A DNA stretch of 64,000 nucleotides from positions 473,087 to 537,086 of the forward strand of contig VZRR01010740.1 in NCBI GenBank assembly GCA_013398015.1, read 5' to 3'. Source of the stretch: Oreocharis arfaki. Taxonomy: Eukaryota > Chordata > Aves > Passeriformes > Paramythiidae. Each line of letters begins with the position of its first letter. Within the stretch, counting starts at the first letter, position 1. The notes beneath the pieces were generated by a model. It saw only the letters and a list, made by a program, of their open reading frames with translations. It searched no databases and was not told the origin of the DNA. A program made the position numbers and the translations under genes. Below, piece after piece: positions 12,671 to 27,534 of this stretch.

Positions 12671-15600
12671 AATTACATATTGTGCTGAATACCAGAGTAA
12701 ATGCTATAAAGAACAGGAGCCACTGGTGGTTTTCATTAATTTAATGTTCCTTTTCTGGACAAAGTGTGACTCGTAAGTTTATTCACTGTGTGTGTAAGTG
12801 CTTAGATCAAATGTGTGGGCTCGCTTTCCTCCTATTTCCCTCAGTGTGCAACTTCAGCATGTAAATGAGAAGTACTTGATTATTTAAGGAGAGAAAAATG
12901 GTCTTATAGACTGGGAACATGAATAATTGACTGTGAAACAAGAAGGTGTTAACTTCCGTGAGTGTTCAGTGCCTTTCTCTATGAGTAATCTACATTCAGA
13001 TTTTATGTGAGCTGGGCATGTATTTACTCAGGAAAAGGGACTTTGTGCTCTTCAGTAGCAAGCAGAGCTAAGACAAGTGTTGAATATATTTAGCAGTGAT
13101 TCGAAGGTGAAATTAGATTATTTTTGAGACAAACGCAGACTTCGTTAACGATCTCAAATTATTTACTGACTAATGTGAAACGACAAGCAAAATTCTTAGT
13201 AATGAATGCATTTTATTAAAACCGGCTACAAACAGAATTCCTTTCAGCCCTGAGCTGCATGGAGGCTGCTCAGTTTGTTCTCCCTGCTGCAACAGGTACC
13301 ATTTCATCATGGCTTCACGTGGTGGAGACTCCAGTTCTTTGTGGAAGCTCAGAACCAGATGCAGTTCTGGAACGCACTCATTTTACTCTGTTTTCTTTTA
13401 AAACACACACAGGTCTTATCCTCCATCCACAGGACCTAATGGCAAAGCTTCCCCAGATCTCAATGAGAGAAATTACTCAAGGATTGCTAAAGTCCTGTAT
13501 TTGAACTAAAATTCATCCTGGCACGCAGTGCCAAGAAAATATCTATTTCCTCCTCGTGACTAAAACATTTTATGGGAGTTTGAATGGTGGATAAGTTGTC
13601 AGAAGATATTTTGAATTTAATTAGCTTCTTTTTATGATCTATTATATTAACTGTCCTTTATCCATAAAAAGAAAAAAAATCCACTAAATGCTGTGGATGG
13701 ATGATAAACCATCATGCATTGGCATATATATTTTTTTTTAAGTATTTATTGTTCTGAGTCCAGCCTGGAAGTATTCTGGAACAGACAGCACTGTGCCAAT
13801 CCTATGCCTTAATGTTCAGAGATTGATGGAGTTGTGTGGAAACTCATGCCAGAGGTATGAGGAACATTTAAAGAAACCCTTTGTGAAAGGTTTAAACTCA
13901 AAATTCATGTAGTAAATGAGGATATAAGTAAGAAAGCGAGAGGCTAAGCATGATTTAGTAGAACATTAGGCAAGATTATAACGGATAAGTAGATGTCTCT
14001 TAGGATATGTGATATCTTTCACTTATAAAGTGGCTTTCATCCCGTAAGTCCCTCAAAGTGCAACTGTTAAGTACGAGGGGACAGAATGTGTGTGCGCCTG
14101 TCTTTATACAAACATCTCTAAAAAGAGGCATTTGCATAGATATCTTTATTTTTCATATTTATTTCATAGTACTTTTTCACATCAGGATTGGAACAGAGTC
14201 TTGTTAAAAGAGGGATTAGGGAAAAGGACCTGGTGATTTTGGTGTGATATTAGAATTGCCATGACAGCCTTAATGTCCTCAAATCCATCATGAAAAAGAG
14301 ATGGTACAGAAAACAGAAGCACATGTGAGACTAAGGGTAAAGGAGAAGAATTGTCCATTTATTCCATGGTTGTTCTCTCATCTGGCACCGGGAATGATGC
14401 AGTCAGTGCACGACAACTAACCCAGATCCACCTGAGAGCTCTCAGATTTGTTAAAGAGCAGAGACAATTCCAAGAGGAAATCAAACATAGTTGTGCCCAA
14501 AACTAAACTCAAGGTTCTTCTTTTTGTGTCAGACACACAAAATATTGCTGGTGTTTTCCCACTATCAGCTTCTCCCTCAGCTCTCAGAAGCAGCGTGGAT
14601 TTGAGAGAGCCATGATAGCAGAAATTATTCACATGAAAAGATGATTCCCCGAGTAAGAGTTTGGTAATTTGTCTCCATGGCACACATCAATAATAATCCC
14701 TAATGGTTGCCCCAGTGTTTCCATGCTGATTTTCACATTCCTGAAGGAACATTTATTAAGGTTATTACAGCAACACCTATCTCAGCACACATCTTAAGCA
14801 TTTAATGGTGCAGCGCAGGATAAAAATCTACATTTGTCCTCCCCCAAGAATTGATTCTGCCATTGCAAGGACAGATGGCTCCTTTTGGACCTAAATTTCC
14901 TTATTTGTTGATCATTACAATTTTGATGCTTTTATGATCATTTCTTTCCATCTTATTCTGCAGCTAGGTTTTTTTCAAGTACCTACAATAACTTGGCAAC
15001 TTGAAGAATGACAGCGTTAAAGCTTAGAGTAGTTTGGTGTCTTCATAATAAACAACTCTGCTAATGCTTGCAGTCGTCTTGGAGTTATTAATCATCCATC
15101 TCCTCACTTATTTCACCACCAAATCACACTGAATAACCTTTGCAGTAAGCAGCTGATCCATCTGAGAAAAAATAATTTTACTTCTTGGTTTATGCAGTTT
15201 CTCACTGAGAGGGCACCCAGGGTAGTGATTGTACAGCTCTTCTGTGGGTAGTGCACACTCTGTGTCCTTATCCCTCACAGGGCTGTGCAGGGCAGCCTAA
15301 GGAACTTTCTGACTTAATTTCAAAACAATTTCATTTTTTCTGTGCTGCTGTATTGTGCTGTCCTTACATGGTTTTCTCTCTTTCCTTCCACTCCCTACAA
15401 CCATCTTTTTGAAGCTGGTTTGGTCATTAAAGGCAGAATTGACCCTCAAATCAGGAATTCAGGAAGAGGTAAGGCAAGAGGATGTTAAAACTTCAGTTTA
15501 AAGATTAAAAGTCAAAGCTGGGGAAGATCTGGCTCTGAGTTTGGCTCACATCTATAACACTCAAACTCATCACTGACAAAGCCACACGAGTGTGTGAGCA

Positions 15601-18600
15601 AGGCTTGGAGCTCTAAGTCACAGGGCTGATTTTAGGCCTGATTATTCCCAAAAGCGTGTAATTAATCTGTCATAGGAAAACACAGCAAGCAGTGCACCAA
15701 ATGCAATCCCCATTAAGTCAACAGGAGTCATTCCACCGACTTTAATGAGCTTTGAATCCACTCATAAATCTGCTGCGAGGAGTGTCCAAATCAAAATTTA
15801 TCTGAGGGTGACCTTGATGTTAATTGTTAGTGCTTCCATGTTGTTTAATTGCCAGGAAAGCTGAATGCATTAGTGGGACTATCATATGGTATGGTCCTGT
15901 CTATTGGATACTATTAGCATCAAGTTGATATATGTAATATTAATTGTGCATAATGTTAGTGGGTAGTCACAGTCTGCCAGTTATATTTTGTGTCTATGAA
16001 ACAGGGAAAAAAAAAATCTCTTCAGTTATTTTTAATGTCGCTTCTGCCTTCAGCTGAATCTCTGCAAAATTAATGTTTTTTTGATCAAGCAGCTCTTCAG
16101 AGGATCTCAGAAGTTTCACATTTATTCAGTGGCTTTTAATCCCAGATTTTGTGTACTGACTGTAATTACTTTAAAATTACATCTCAAATTTGTAAATAAC
16201 ATAAAGGAGATTCTGTTCAGTCCTATGATGTTTATTAAATTTAACATCTGCCAGAAAAGTTCAATCATCTGTATCCCAAACGGAGATGTTTCCTTCTTTA
16301 ACATGTCATATTTAATTCAATTAGGGGAGAAACACGGGGAATATATTAGAAGTACAAAAAAGGAGAGAGTTCCTTTAATTTTTGTCTACTAACCAGAAAA
16401 GTACATGGTTTACTTGAGGGACATAATTCTTGTAGCTACTAATGGTATAAAAATATGGGAGTTTTAGTTAGAAGACTGGGGGGAAGAAATTATTGTTTTT
16501 GTTTAATGGCTTTCCGAATTCTTTGTCAGTGCTGGTAATTATTGTGTCTTTTCTTTTTGTTGGCACTCAGTGCATTAGGCTGCACTTAGGATCATTTTAT
16601 TAATGGAAAAATATGTTTCTGAACAATTATGAATTAGATAAGTAGCTTGATTAAAACTCATTCTTTAAAACTATGAAATGAGAAAATAGCACAAATTAAC
16701 CTCGAGTCTAGACAGTGGGAAGATAAGACTCTGGTTTCCAGCGTGAGAGGCTGTGCTTAGGAGAATGAAAGGAGAGCAGAAACCTCCTGCACTGGCATTT
16801 CTCCTTCATTTTACTGCAATATTGTGGAAGCTCTGAGAAAGATTGTGGCTTCAGGAAACGTATGCAGGAAGCACAGCAAAGAAGTTCCAGAAAAAGCTGA
16901 AGCTGGACAGAAGGAAGAAGTGTTACTGCTGACAATCTTCTCTTTGATACCTCTCTGTGTCTGGTCCCTGTAGAAAATGGAGTTACTCAATAAGCACATT
17001 GAAGGTGAGGTGGTTGGGTACAGGCTGACAGGGACCTTTTACCTCTGCTGCTGGAGACTCAGCAATTTAGAGACTGAGACTGTTCCACTGCATGGTTTAA
17101 CTCTATTCCATCTGCTCCCTGGGGGCCATCTGAGGTCAGCTCCAGGGCTAGTGCAGTGGCACCTTGGAGGTCTGGGCGTGCCCTGCAGCTCTCCAGGTGG
17201 AGCTGCCTGCTTGGTTTCTCCCTGGGAGGGTAATAAGGAATTCAACTCATATCAGGATAACCAAGCAGATCTTTGCCCTTACCTTGTGCTCATCTCCAAC
17301 AGATTTCCTCTGATCTTTGGCACTCCATTAGCATCATTATTATCTAGTCCAAGGAGACTAATTTGTAATCTTCTGATAACAGATTTACATGTGCGAAGCG
17401 TATTTTTTAAAAATATCAGTGGACTTGTGGTGGAATGCTGAGTTCTGTGGGAGTCATTGAAACAGATGTCTGTCTCTCTCTAGATATATGTGAATATGCT
17501 ACACGGATTTTGCCTCGACTAATAAGCATGAATTATACATTCTTAACTGCTTCTTCCATTTATCAAGCTTAATGCTGTTTAAAAAAATCTGAAAACAAAC
17601 AAACAAAAAGTTTAGAAGATTTTCTTTTAACTTTCCACATTATCTTTTACCATGGGGTGACAACTACCTTAATTCACTGAAATAATTGTCTTATAAAAAT
17701 GGCATACTAAGCATGTTTCCCCACCAGAAATTTTCATTTTGATTCTCAGTATTTCATACCTGACACTGTGCTAAATGAGAACACGGCTTAACAGTTGATA
17801 TTGACTTGCATGTCATTTTTCCATTTCACTTTCCTATTCAAGAGGAATCAGTGCTGACAAGTTAATGAACTCCAGCTACAAATACAGAGATAAGCCACGG
17901 GATAGGTTTAGTACCTGCCTTGTTCTAATTATGAAAGGTTTTCTTTAGGTGGCTGTTTCATGTTCACTACAGGGGAACTGGGATAAAGTGACTGTCAACA
18001 AAGCAGACATCTGGAAAAGTGACATAATAGAGGGCTATTTATAGAACCTTTTAGCAAGTCTACATCAATTTATCCCAGTATTTTTAAGTCTTTAATATTT
18101 ACAGGTGGAATAAAATTAAAATGAAGGTACACTGAGTCCTAGGGCTCTATGTCGAATAAAGACTCATAAAATTATGCTACATTATATCTTCTATTTTTAA
18201 ATTAACTTCTTGTATAAATTAATAGCTTTGGACAGTGGCAGTAGAGATCAGGACTGCAGAACCAATTCTCAGAACATTTTTTTTTCCCTGAACTTGTTTG
18301 TACATCTTTTGCCCCTGATGTACTTTCACTTAGTATATCTGGTATCTAAGAAGTTATCCCAAGTTCTGTTTTGGTGTTGTTTTACACGGCTACATCGGTG
18401 AATCTGAGGTAATTAATATTTTGGCTGGTATGTCCTGCTGCTGGGAGCTGTGAGCTGGTCAAACCTTGTTCAGCATCAGAAGAAAAACTTCAAATCCTGT
18501 TTTGTAGACTTATGGGGAGATCTTCTGTCCACACAATTTGAAGCTGAGTCCAGAAAGGAAATACTGTAAAATTGGGTAAAATTTGAGTTTTATCTTAACT

Positions 18601-19206
18601 GATACCAACCTGTGGTGTGAGCAGCCCTGAAGTACTCCTGGTGCTTTGGAGGAGGAGCAGACTCTGGTACTCCTCTGTGGGGTAAATTTACTTGAAGGTA
18701 ATTCTCCACCGTTTGGGAATTTTCTATTAGACACTTCCTGCACTGCCAGCAGTGATAGAGATAATTAATCTGACCAGGGAATTTGACTACTGAAGTCACT
18801 TGTGGACTTTCTGGAATTAAAGACTCTCTAAATGTTTGCGTGTCTAACAAACCCAGGCAGAAATGGAGTGATGGAAGAGAGAGAAGCTGTGGCTATTCAC
18901 TGGCTTGGGCAGCAAATGTCTGTGGTGACCGTAAAAGGCAGGGAACAGGATGTTTCATACTTTCCACCATGGGTTCTCTTTTCAGAAGAGCAGGGTGGAG
19001 AAGGCCGTGGCATCCTGCCCTGAGTTCCAGCTGCACGCCTTGCCCGGCGTTGCTCTGGCAATGGGGATAAACTGTTGTCTCTGGGGAATACACTGAGGAT
19101 GTTTGGCCAAGCAGAGCAGTGGCATAAACACAAGTTTAAAGTGTATTTACAGAGCTGTGCCTGCACAGTTTGAAGCACCAGTTCTGCCTCACTGATGTAC
19201 TGATGG

Positions 19207-19338
19207 TCACAGAATATCCTAAATTGTAGGGGATCCACAAGGATCATCAAAGTCCAGCTCCTGTCTCTCAGCAGGACACCCCAACAATCCCACCCTGTGC
19301 CTGGAAGCCTTGTCCCAACACTTTTCCAACTCTGACCA
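19207..19338 (-). mobile_element. CR1 LINE fragment (reverse orientation)
   Basis: CACAGAATATCCTAAATTG, then GGATCCACAAGGATCATC, GTCCAGCTCCTG and CAGGACACCCCAACAATC follow the order of the reverse-complemented 3' end of a CR1 subfamily. The sequence continues through GTGCCTGGAAGCCTTGTCC and fades near 19338. It is a decayed, 5'-truncated copy with no coding capacity. Confidence 0.85.
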
Positions 19339-21542
19339 AGATCTGATGGGCAAAACCAAGGAACAATGGTTCCTTGGCTTCAGAGGGCTCTGATTTTTCA
19401 GGAGGAGGGATATAAATTTGCAGCAGAAAAAGTACCTTTCCCTCCCTTCCACCCCAAACCAAACAGAACTCGAAACACAGAGGAACCATCAGCAGTATGA
19501 AAACCAGCAGCAATAATGTTGTTTATTAAAGATGTCAGGATGAGAGGTTGAAATGGGTATTTTTCAAATCTTTTCCCAAAATCATTATTCAGCTCTTGCA
19601 GCTGCATATGCATGGGGATAAGGCTGATGAAGGATTCAGTTCTTTGTCATTTCAGTATCATTCATGTTCTCCTTTCAGGAGAGAAATGTGGAATAACAAA
19701 AAGATTGTTCTTTATTTCAAGATTAAAGTTTCAGAAGCTTAAGATTTGAACTTTACTTAAATCTTTTGAAGAGGCACAAAAAGCTATTAGTAATCATATC
19801 TTTCATTTCAGCTATAGCTGGAAACAGTACTATCAACATAGCATAAAAATATTGTTTTTATCTTGTTTCTCTTTGTATTGCAAGTGTACATATCTCCCAG
19901 GACTTCCAACCTAAATTTGCAGGCTCAAGAAATTTGTGATTATTCAGGATAATTTTCAGACAAGCCCATGAAATCCCAGCTACTTGTTTGGTGCAAATGC
20001 AGATCTCCCCCCTGAGGTGTAGCCAGGCTTGATACGAGCAGAGAGTTCACTTAAAGTCTTTGTTGTTTCTAAAGGTAATGAGAGTTTCAGTGTATTTCTT
20101 GTAATTTTTTTTAGGAATTTTAAATATCACCTCAAGGGGGAGGAGATAGATGGACACAATGCTGTCAGAATTAAAAATGAATGACAGGAAGGAATTTTGT
20201 TTGCACAATTTTTCTAGGAGAGAAATTGAGGAGACAGGTGAGGCGCAGAGAAGAGGAGAAGTGTCGAATCTTAATGAGACAAAAGTTGTGACAGACAGAA
20301 AGGGTCATGAAGAGCCCTAAAATTAAAAATAAAAGGAGGTAGGAGAGGAAGGCAGAAGTAGCTGGATGGAAAATCAGAGCTCAGGAAAAAAAATAAAGAA
20401 AATACTGCATAAAAAAAAATATACTCTATCTATTCTTACAAGTTTCCTCAAATTGTTCCTGTCCCCTCCCTCTCTTATTTTCCCTTTGCAGCCTGTAGCA
20501 TGAGTCTCATAAAACTTCACTAAGATTATAATGCAATACCTTGGCACCAATCTCTCTTGTTTATGTGTCCATTAGTTCAAAGCCACAGACAGGCAATTTA
20601 TTGGGTATGAAAAATGTCACCTATGGCACCCTCATTTGCATCTGAAAATTGATTTTTGTCACACTGGGATTTTAGGACAACCTTTTTTGGCAGCCAACAT
20701 TGCCACAAAGCATAATAAAAATAATTATGTGACCACAAAAGCAGGTGAGGTTCACTGTAAGTTTTAAGTCTCTAGGGAACTGCAGTTGGCAAGGCATTAT
20801 TGATGAGCTTGTGATCCTTCTTGGTGATTAAATATTGACACCTAAACTCAAAACATTCCTTGTGATTGGCAGCAAAGTATATAACAACCTAATGGGAATT
20901 GACAATGTTTAGTCAAACATTCCAGCACGACAGCAGAATATTAGTGATGTCACTTGAACAATTGAATTATTAATTAAGATTTTTTAAAATTGGTTATAAC
21001 TGAGCTATGGAATTTTTCTTAAGAACAGATTGTTAAACACCTTTTGAGGATCAGTTAAAACATGTCATCAGCTTAGCAATTTCCCATGTGCTAGGCCAAT
21101 TCATTAATCCATTTTCCACTTTCTGATATCTTTGCCTCTTGGAGTTTACCAAGATTTTGTCTCTCACTGATGTGATGGTTAACGTACATGGGAAGATGTC
21201 ACTTTCCATTGTGATACTGAAAATCCTATTAATTACCAGTGTTAAGTTGTTCAAACACTTTCATTAGTTATTTCGGCAAAACAATTCCCTAGGGTGAGAT
21301 ATATTTGTATAACAAATTCCTCTAAAGCTGAATCAACCATAAATGGATTATGCAAACTTGTTTCCTTTCTTGTAGATAAATTGTTTTACAGCAGAGTTCA
21401 TTACGAGAAAGTCCTTTGCCCACTGTAGTGCTTTATCAGCACAGAATAATCTACAGCTTCAGTTTCATGGTAAAAAGGCACCATTCTTTAATATGAATCC
21501 AGCTTTTAATCTTAGCCTGGGATGTTGGTTCTTTTCTTTTTC

Positions 21543-21559
21543 TTTTTTTTTTTTTTTTT
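21543..21559. repeat. T17 homopolymer
   Basis: Seventeen consecutive T bases are preceded by a CTTTTCTTTT tract. It could be the complement of a retroposed A-tail, but no retrocopy is recognisable beside it. It is a likely site of length variation or sequencing error. Confidence 0.85.
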
Positions 21560-24500
21560 AATGCCTGTTTTAAAGCACAGGCAGAGGGGGGGGATTTCTA
21601 AGCTCATATTCCTTAAAGCAAGTTTCTGTACGCAGTTATGAAGGGAACAACATGCTATTGAAAATGGATGAGCATGACCTGACTGAGATGTGTGCTGCAG
21701 AAAGGAGGGAGACAAAAAAGTGATTCTTTGGCATTTAGGAAATGTGTGACTTTTTACACAAACAGAGAAAGCAGGCGGTGGAGAAATTTGGGGTCATCGA
21801 AGCATTTGGTTTTGTTAAAATAAAAAATTGATAGCTTTGTTTTCTGAACGAGTCTATATTTAGTGTTTGAACAGTTCATTAATAACCCCTTGGCATCTGA
21901 CTGCCCTCAGAGAGAGGTGCCCAGAGAGCGACACCGCTCCTGGCTGGATCCGTGCAGCGCCTCTGCTGGGATTTATGAGACAGAGCACTAAACAGTAACC
22001 AAGTGAACCCACATCTCACACACACTCAGGGCTGCCTCTGCCAGCAGAAGGATGTGATCTTAATCATGGCTTACTCATAGTCCACTCAAAACGAAGGCTG
22101 TTTTAAATCAGGGGTGGCACAAATATTTTGCTCCGATGTCAGGCTGCAGCTGCCAGGCACTGGCTGTCGTTTGGGACCCACTGGCATTTGTTCCTAGCAA
22201 AGATGCCAGCCTGGAAAGCACCAGGGAAAACCTGGGAGTACCAGGAAAGTTAGTCAGAGACTTTACCTGATTAACAGTGGAATATGTTTCTGTCAGCTAC
22301 CATAAGTGTCACTAAAAATAAGACCCAACACTTTTATACTTGTTTGTGGCATTAGAATCCAGAAAAAACCTCAGACATACTTTCTTCTTTGCGAATGATT
22401 TCTACTGCCCTTTCACTCTGGGTTTAAATTTTTATTGGGAAAAAAACCCAACCCTGGTTTTTTTCTAACTTTTTCTTCCTTGTTTTGTCACTATTTCCTC
22501 CCTCAGGGTTTGTTAGGTTCACTGGACACTGGCTGTATTTTGGATGTGAGATTTATAGTTGGTACAAGCAGCCTGGATCACAGTCTGAGTGTGCTCAGTA
22601 ACATTGTTTGACCATATTTGGTTCTCTCCAACTGAAAGGACCAGTCTCTGCTGGTAAAATTCTATATTTAGTTTCGAACCAATGATTTTGCTTTTATAAA
22701 TTGTTGCATCCAATAGAGAGGAAAAATCATTACTATCAGTGCTGAAACACTTAGGCGAATACAAGTGGTTCTTTTACAAAGTTAAAAGCGAAAATGTTTG
22801 AGTTTCCAACTCCCTCATACTGATAGAATCAGCAGAAAAATGATTCTGTTGTATTTTATATAATATGCAGTGAAATGCCAATGAATACTTTTTCCAACCT
22901 TATTGAACGATCCCAGGCTGTTACCATCAATACGAACAAAACTATTTGCTTCTATTTCTTTGCTTGCTTAAAATTCTAAAAAAAAGAAAAATAATAATTT
23001 ACTTGAGCCCCCATCAGTTTTCTGACCTACCTACCCATGTTTTAATCTAGAAAAGTACCAATCCATGGAAAGTACCAATCAACAGAAGTACTTCCATTAC
23101 ATGAGTTCATATCTCCATAGCAAGACTATTTCAAACCTCATTCCATCTTCTTAAATTTTTTTTGATTTTGTAATTTATCCCATTACTCTTCCAAGTGGCA
23201 CAGGCATCACTTCCCGTCAAGTCATTCAGATTACAGAGATAACCTTTTTGTTTTCATCTTGTGCTCTAAATGTAATAAATCAAACCCTTGCCAAAAGCAA
23301 GTTCTGAATTTTATATCATGAAATTTGCATTTCATGCTCTGTTGCTTATTCACAGAAGCCATCCAATCTGAAAAGACAAATAATGCCACATGACTTGTGT
23401 AACTAATACAGACAAATGTTTCCAAGCAACTGCCTGAGCAATCTGAAGATCAAAAATTACTCATCTGAAAAACTTGCGTATAATGGTAGATAATGTATTT
23501 GTTCACAGATTTCAGGGTCTGCTAATGGACAGTTTGTAAACTGAAACAGGACCAAAAATGTATCAAATTAGGAATGCTGCAATTTATTAACTTGTCTCTA
23601 TTAGATAGCTCCAGCAAAATAAATCTATTTTAGGCTAAGAAAGTGATGCTGCACTTCACTGCTCTGTACAATGGTCAGGCAAGAGCAGCCAAAGCCTTAA
23701 GCACTGTGCTGAAGGTTTGATTTTGGAGCAGGGACACCAAAGGGAATGGTGTGAAGAAAGTTGAATAATACAGAATAGAATTAATCTTCTTGCATTCCTT
23801 GGAAATTCCGCACTTTACAGCAGCAGCATGCTGTGCACGGTCTGGCACACACAGTGGTCTTTGGTCATGTTTTGAGGCAGGATGTTTGTACTTGGCATGT
23901 GCAATGAGAGAACTGAAGGATCCATCTTACAAATTCATAAAGCCATTTAAATACCATCCAGTCGAGGTTCTTCTGGGGCTGGCTGCATGATGGATAATTA
24001 TGAGGCGTACAGAAATATCGCTGATTTAGCTCAAGCTGTGAGAACCTAGGTTTTCAATTCTAGAATTGTCCTGTTTAAATTCCAATATGTCAGTAGAGGC
24101 AGCAGATATCACAGGCCTGGCTTTTATGGCTTCAGTTACTTTGGGAGCAAGAAAATGCATAAAAATAGAACTTACCTGACAGAACTGAACAAATACGAAA
24201 TATGAACAAAAGGTAGAGTGGAAATAAAGGGCTAGACAATCTCTTTTAGTCAGACCTCAGGTTTTTGAATGCATTTGAATGTATCATTTCTTCCTCAGAC
24301 ACATGCTGGATTAGAAATCGAGACCTGAGCGGGGTTTTCAGATCTGTGGAGTGTGAGTGCTAAAATAGCAGCATTCACTGGAAGGTCTGTGGGAGCAATT
24401 ATTAGAACAATAGAGAACCTGTGTCTCCTCTGTCCCCTGTGAATGCTGAGGCTGCTGGGCTGGCTGTCCCTGCTCAGTCACTGCACTGGAGTTAACAAGG

Positions 24501-25779
24501 AGCTCTGGAGTGCTCCAACCCTGCTCTGACACCTTTGAGAGCATCATTTACTTTAAATAATCTCGGATGCTGCTTCCCACTGCTCAGAAACACAGAGTGG
24601 GTAGCCCATGGCCAGTGCTACACAAACAAGTAGGACTGGAGCAGCCAGGCAAATGACATGCAGGCAGGGAGTAAGTTTGGATCTGTCTTCTGTTGGCCAA
24701 GAAACTTTAATAAAACCTGTTTACTTGGTGTTTGTGTGGGTGGGGACTGTTCTCATACCACGGAGATGCTCAGTTAAAGGTCAGCAGGTGTGAAGTGAGG
24801 AATAGAAATATTTCTGTGCTCCTCTGGCTGCAGGTTGTTAGGGCAAGATGCTCGGATTCAAACATATGAATTTGAATGATTGGCAGTTGGGAACCATCCT
24901 GTCACGTTTCATGTATTGTAAAGTGTGCTTGGCTTTCGTTTCAGCAGTTATGATCCAGAAAAAACAACACCCTCAAACCATTGTAAACTACGATCCTGCC
25001 GTTTTAGGCTCTTCTCCCTGAAGTACATGGCAATTAATATTGTTAGCAGCTTGATGTTACAGCTCATGAATCATTGATCTGTTCCAGTATAGCAATTAAT
25101 TTGCCTCTGATTCCTGACAGGTACACTCTTTGAATTTCCTGAAGCAGACTTAATTGCCAGCATGTGATTAAGGAGAAATGTGTGAATCCACCAAGATGTC
25201 CAAGCCTGTGTCTGGGTCTCCACCTTGCATGTTTCACTTTTCTTTTGAGAATCTTCTGCAAAAAACCAGCTGTGCTTTGATTTCCCACCCCAAGATATAT
25301 ACAGCAAAACCAAAACAATGTTGCTATTTCTAGCCAGCATATTTTATAAATTCTGCAGAAATTAAATCTAGAAGTCAAATTTGAGTGAATGACTGGGGTT
25401 TTTTTATGAGTCTTGGAAGTAATACTTTTTAAAAACTTGGTTTATTGCATGTGAATTTTTAGATACCTTTCATCTAAGTCAGAACTTCACCCGGGTACTC
25501 TCTTCTGTAGTAATACTACGTGGGTCTTTGAGGCTGTCCAGACTAATGAAAGGTTTGGAACTAAGAGGCATTGTCCTGTGAATTTAATTGGGTCACTGTG
25601 ATGGGAACAAATAACACGGGGCTTGTTTAGGTCTTGTGTTCTCATCTCTGAAAAATGCAGCCAAAGTGCAGCACGAAGCCCAGCAGCACTCAGGTGATAA
25701 TGAAAAGCTGTCCACAAGGCACTACAGCACTGCCTCTTTATTGTGCCACACAACAGAGTTAAGCTGCTGCTGTCAGGCA

Positions 25780-25955
25780 GTTACTGCCTGTTAATTTGTG
25801 CTGAAGAGTAAAACTACAGCCTAAATTGTGAAGTGGATTAATACACTATGATTTCAGCTTTTTGGACTCAGTTAATGCCCGTTAATTAATTTGTTCCGAG
25901 TAGCTGGACCGAGCAGTGAAGTGGATTAATGCACTAACATTTCTTCTTTCGACCA
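25780..25955 (+). repeat. diverged tandem duplication, unit ~88-91 bp
   Basis: Two adjacent units start at about 25780 and 25871. Each opens with a GTTA-TGCC-GTTAAT segment, continues through GTTCCGAG-like or GTGCTGAAGAG sequence, and ends with GAAGTGGATTAAT-CACTA (25830-25848 and 25918-25936, one mismatch in 19), then an ATTTC segment. The middle parts have diverged. No known transposon was recognised. Confidence 0.65.
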
Positions 25956-27534
25956 AATTTGAAATCCAGCCTGGTGACTGAGGAGCTTTGCTGTAGCCTG
26001 GATCTAAGTGGGCATTTTGTCTTCATCACAGACCACGGCTTCATTTGTCAGCCTGGCAGCTCCTGTGCGGGAAAGCTCAGGAATGCAGCTCTGGAGAGCA
26101 CCGTGCATGCATAGTCAGGCCTAATAGAATATACCCAGACTTTTTTATTGTGATCAAAACTTAATGCAGCCCGGCTCTGCAGTCTTAGGCAACATTATTT
26201 TTGCTAGGAATCAGTAGAGCAGGAAAGGAGGAAGGAAGTTGTACAGGTACGTGACTGCAATATTATACACGCAGGAGAGCACCAGTTCTAACGGAGGGTC
26301 TTGGGAGCCCCTCCCAGTTAAACTGCCCTAGATTGCTCTAACTGGAAACAGACTTCTCACACTGTTAACAAAACTGATCTTGTTCTGTCTTTCAGCATAA
26401 TGTAAATGGAAATTTATCCATAACTGGGTCTCCTCTATGTGGTTAATGCTGTGCAAAGAGCAGTTTTCATCTGGAGGTGCCCAACTGATGCTCCTGCACG
26501 GGTCAAGTGACCAGAATGTACAGGGCACGGTGTAGGACATACAGGCAGTGTCTGCATTGTGATTTCTTTTCAGTGCTTTTTGGTGAAATCTCAGGCCAAG
26601 GACTGAATTCCTCATTCCCTCCTGAGGATTTTGTAGCACAGGAAAAGAAGGCATTTTTCTGGACAGACAGGATTAGTGATAGATGGTGAGGGAAGGAAGA
26701 GATAACGTTCAATGTGTGTATCTGTCCAAAAAGACATCAATTCTCATTCTAAATAAAGACATGTTTTATTTAAAGTGTGAAATAATGACATGGAAGGTCT
26801 GGAACCCCTGGGTCTGCTGGGAGCAGAACTGGGCTTCTGTCTTCTGTTCCACTCCTGGAATTGCTGCTTCCAGCTTGCACACTGAATTGAAAAGGTCACT
26901 GTTGGGACTTGGCGGCTTTTATGCATTCCTTGAACTGGCTTGGGTGGATGTGCTTAGGGAAAGGGGCATGGGAGGGGAGAAGCAGGTTCTGGAAGTGTTC
27001 TGGTGGGATTTCACCAGCTCCAGACTGCTCTGTGGCAGATACAAATCTGTTGGCTGCAGCACTTCCTGCATGCCATGTCAGCTCCCACGGAGAAAAGCAG
27101 GGTTAAAATACAACATTATGAGCAATCACTGTTACCTTTCCTGTCTGTATCTGATTATCAGATAAAGATCAGGGAAATAAAGCTCTATTTGCTTTAGTAA
27201 TGTCGAGTGGTAATGTCAAGACAGAAGGTACTTATTCAAAAAAAAAAAGAAAGCTATAAAATATCTCCAAAAAAGTAAAATTTGAAATTACGTCGGCTTG
27301 GGTAGAGCTGTGTTATCGATGTTCACAAGAAACAAACTCGAAATGAGTGTTAAGGAATGAATATTTGCAAAAGGAAAAGGAGACTTGCAGAATTACCCTG
27401 AGAGCTGAAGCAGGAGAACGCGTGTTGCTATTTGAGAATGCAGAAGGTGACAGGAAGAACAAAGGGATTGTACAGAGTTTGGAAATGAATAGCAAAGTAA
27501 ATAATCACTGTTTGGAATTAGAATTTACATGGGC

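Noticed and set aside
23052..23080. 12-bp AAAGTACCAATC repeated with period 17
   Set aside because: Too short and isolated to distinguish from slippage; nothing else builds on it.
26683..27165. 160-codon open frame on the + strand
   Set aside because: Resembles no family I know, begins and ends in ordinary intron, and its Cys/Trp/Ser-rich composition suggests non-coding sequence.
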